Source: Chloroflexota bacterium
GTDB taxonomy: Bacteria > Chloroflexota > Limnocylindria > Limnocylindrales > CSP1-4
Length of the DNA: 59,479 nt
NCBI GenBank assembly: GCA_021787395.1
Contig: JAJYLZ010000018.1
Span: 1 to 59,479 of the forward strand
Reading direction: 5' to 3'
Each line of letters begins with the position of its first letter. The stretch's first letter is position 1. A program made the translations under genes and the position numbers. Positions 57,656 to 59,479 of this stretch are shown piece after piece. The notes under the pieces were generated by a model. That model did not search any database. It worked only from the letters and a program-made list of their open reading frames with translations, and was not told the DNA's origin.

Positions 57656-59191
57656 ATGCGACCGACCCTCCGCGTCCTGTCGGACGAGCTCATCGACCGG
57701 ATCCTCGACGAGGCCAAGCGCGTGCTGGCCGAGACGGGCATGGAGATCCGCGGCGCCGAGATGCGCCGCCGCCTGGTGGCCGCCGGGCTGCCCACGAGCT
57801 CGGGCGGCGACCGCGTGCTCTTCCCGCGAGAGGTCGTGGAGCGCGCCATCGCGTCTGCCCCGTCCTCGTTCGTCCTGTACGACCGCGACGGCGACCCCCA
57901 CGCGGACCTCGGCGGCGACCGCGTCCACTTCGTGCCCGGCTCATCGGGCCTCAAGTGGCAGGACCACCGCACGGGCGAGGTCCGCCTCGCCACCTCGGCC
58001 GACTTCGTCGAGTACGTGCGGCTCGCCGACGGGCTGGAGCACATCGCCTACCTGGCCACGGCGTTCTCGACCAACGCGGACATCGAGCCCCAGGTGTCGG
58101 ACGCCTGGCGCCTGTACATGGCGCTCACCAACTCCAGGAAGCCGGTGGTGTCAGGGGCCTTCACCGAGCACGGCGTGCCGCGTATGGTCGAGATGCTCCG
58201 GCTGTTCCGCGCCGACGCGGACGACCTGCGAGCCCGCCCGATGTCCATCTTCACGATCACCGCCACGGGCAACTTCCGGTACTCCGAGGACTCCTGCCAG
58301 AACCTGATCGACTGCGTCGAGGCGGGGATCCCGGTCGAGATCGTGCCGGTGACCCTGATGGGCCTGGTCGCCCCGGTGACCACCGTGGGCGCTACGGTGT
58401 TCCACACGATCGACGTCCTGGCCGGCATCACCATGGCGCAGGTGATCCGGCCCGGCGCGCCCGTGCTGTTCGGCGGGGCGCCGGCCACGTTCCACATGAA
58501 GAAGGCGAGCTCGCCGATGGCCGCCATCGAGGCGTTCCAGCTCGACGCCGCGTACGTGGCGGTGGGCAAGCGGCTGGGCCTGCCGACCCAGTCCTACATG
58601 GCGCTGTCCGACAGCCCCGTCCTCGACGCGCAGGCGGGCGCCGAGACGTTCGGCTCGGCACTGATCGCGGCGCTGGCCGGGGTCAACAGCGTCTCCGGCC
58701 CGGGGATGCTCGACTTCCTGCTCGTGTTCAGCCTGCCCAAGCTGGTGGCTGACGACGACTGGTGCGGGCAGGCCCTGCGCTTCGTGCGCGAGGTGCGGCC
58801 GCTGGACGACCTCCCGGTCGGCGACCTGGTGGACCGCCTGATGGCCGACCAGCACCTGATCATGGCGCCGCACACGATGGCGAACTGGGAGCGCGAGCTG
58901 TACCTGCCCTCCCCGGTCACCGTCCGCGACAACCGCGAGGCCTGGCAGAAGGCGGGCGGCAAGGACCTCGCCGGGCGCGCCGCGGACGAGGTGGACCGCC
59001 GCCTGGCCCGCTACCGCCCGGTGGAGACCGACCCGGCGGTGGACGAGGAGCTGCGGCGGATCATGCTTGCGGGGCTCGAGGCGCAGACCGAGCTGCCGGT
59101 GCTGCCGCCCGCGCCGGAGCCGCCTGCCGATGCGGGCGGGGACGGCGACGGCCGGGGACGGCGCGTCAACGCGCGACGCCGCGCCCGGTAG
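57656..59191 (+). CDS. Trimethylamine methyltransferase family protein (MttB-like, non-pyrrolysine)
   Basis: This 511-residue TIM-barrel methyltransferase belongs to the MttB superfamily. The opening [20 protein letters not shown] and [17 protein letters not shown] are typical. The core contains [40 protein letters not shown] and [40 protein letters not shown] and [20 protein letters not shown] follow. No in-frame TAG occurs, so it is not a pyrrolysine enzyme and is probably a betaine-type or unknown demethylase (the MtgB/MtxB branch). The family's corrinoid partner is not encoded nearby. The last 30 residues are Pro/Asp/Gly-rich. A -10 box seven bases upstream fixes the start. Confidence 0.92.
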   Translation: MRPTLRVLSDELIDRILDEAKRVLAETGMEIRGAEMRRRLVAAGLPTSSGGDRVLFPREVVERAIASAPSSFVLYDRDGDPHADLGGDRVHFVPGSSGLKWQDHRTGEVRLATSADFVEYVRLADGLEHIAYLATAFSTNADIEPQVSDAWRLYMALTNSRKPVVSGAFTEHGVPRMVEMLRLFRADADDLRARPMSIFTITATGNFRYSEDSCQNLIDCVEAGIPVEIVPVTLMGLVAPVTTVGATVFHTIDVLAGITMAQVIRPGAPVLFGGAPATFHMKKASSPMAAIEAFQLDAAYVAVGKRLGLPTQSYMALSDSPVLDAQAGAETFGSALIAALAGVNSVSGPGMLDFLLVFSLPKLVADDDWCGQALRFVREVRPLDDLPVGDLVDRLMADQHLIMAPHTMANWERELYLPSPVTVRDNREAWQKAGGKDLAGRAADEVDRRLARYRPVETDPAVDEELRRIMLAGLEAQTELPVLPPAPEPPADAGGDGDGRGRRVNARRRAR

Positions 59192-59215
59192 GCGCCGGCC
59201 GCCGGGCGGGCGGCG

Positions 59216-59479
59216 TCAGGAGCTCGCGCGGCTGTGCGCGAAGGACCGCCAGACCACGACCAGCCCGGCCGCGATCGCGACCGCGCCCCAGTAGTCGAGC
59301 AGGTCGATCGCCTGGCCCCCGAGCACGAGGGCGCCGCCGACGAGCACGAGGATGCCGCCCGGCACGAGCGGCCACCAGTGGTTCGCCTCGACCCGGAGCA
59401 GGCCGCCGATCACCCAGACCGCCACGAAGCCGAGCCCCAGTCCGAGCGTGACGGCGCCGCCCGTCGCCTCGTCGGAGGG
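59216..59479 (-). CDS. Membrane protein, 5' end beyond window (partial)
   Basis: The C-terminal 87 residues of a minus-strand membrane protein enter from the right edge without a stop. Three helices are seen: VTLGLGLGFVAVWVIGGLL, WWPLVPGGILVLVGGALVLG and YWGAVAIAAGLVVVW. The short tail AHSRASS ends it. The pattern resembles DUF5668/LiaF-type N-terminal regions, but the identification is weak. It is convergent with the MttB-like gene (24 bases). Confidence 0.6.
   Translation of the reverse strand, partial: PSDEATGGAVTLGLGLGFVAVWVIGGLLRVEANHWWPLVPGGILVLVGGALVLGGQAIDLLDYWGAVAIAAGLVVVWRSFAHSRASS

Overview
The window is very GC-rich (by eye about 70% or more), with GTG starts, near-universal G/C third codon positions and dense ATGA-type overlapping operons. 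Several genes have a TANNNT -10 box only 6-7 bases before the start codon, the layout of leaderless mRNAs. Gene content includes twin-zinc-ribbon adenylate cyclase/ATPases, LysM and CAP secreted proteins, FtsX-type export ABC systems, SMP-30/ManD sugar-acid genes, an FccAB-like sulfide dehydrogenase and a non-pyrrolysine MttB homologue. This suits an aerobic, free-living soil or freshwater bacterium of the Chloroflexota (Limnocylindria-like) or a high-GC actinobacterial relative. No rRNA or ribosomal protein gene is present, so the phylum is an inference.

Layout. 1-107 is the tail of a membrane protein. 261-3152 is a DNA-binding multi-GAF diguanylate cyclase. 3248-4619 holds a LysM lipoprotein and a C26-type amidotransferase. 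4625-7339 (minus) is a polar amino-acid ABC importer. 7718-12285 (plus) carries a membrane protein, a WYL regulator, a CAP-domain secreted protein and an HD phosphohydrolase. 12328-16927 (minus) is a large adenylate cyclase/ATPase regulator and an M23 peptidase. A tRNA-Arg(TCG) lies at 16999-17075.

Accessory region. Directly after the tRNA comes a 3.6-kb segment bounded by an exact 18-bp repeat of the tRNA 3' end (17058-17075 and 20657-20674). It contains what looks like a serine-recombinase C-terminal remnant, a secreted protein, and a divergent MarR / monooxygenase-like / NmrA-type oxidoreductase module with a clear promoter and operator. It is followed by a LuxR-ATPase regulator facing a DUF4386 / zinc-less MDR oxidoreductase pair (20735-24859) and a secreted protein (25101-26117).

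Metabolic and transport block. 26567-29768 is a three-gene cassette (SDR dehydrogenase, SMP-30 lactonase, ManD-like dehydratase) that fits oxidative breakdown of a uronate or aldose. 29997-38167 is an 8.2-kb operon of two LolD-like ATPases and two large FtsX permeases. One ATPase carries an AbrB-like tail. The operon sits between an intact S9 prolyl-oligopeptidase gene (38415-40406) and a 125-bp relic of the same gene's 3' end (29821-29945).

Right part. 40594-43176 is a P-type cation ATPase. Two secreted proteins follow (43374-45779), then an fccAB-like sulfide dehydrogenase pair (46101-48002), a glycerophosphodiesterase/glutamine-amidotransferase pair (48323-49971), a methyltransferase, a membrane protein, an unknown leaderless gene, a winged-helix protein, a radical-SAM/two-membrane-protein operon (54260-56504), a second diguanylate cyclase (56702-57553), an MttB-family methyltransferase (57656-59191) and a truncated membrane protein at the right edge. 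Coordinates of starts are best choices from -10 boxes, ribosome-binding sites and family expectation. No search could be run.
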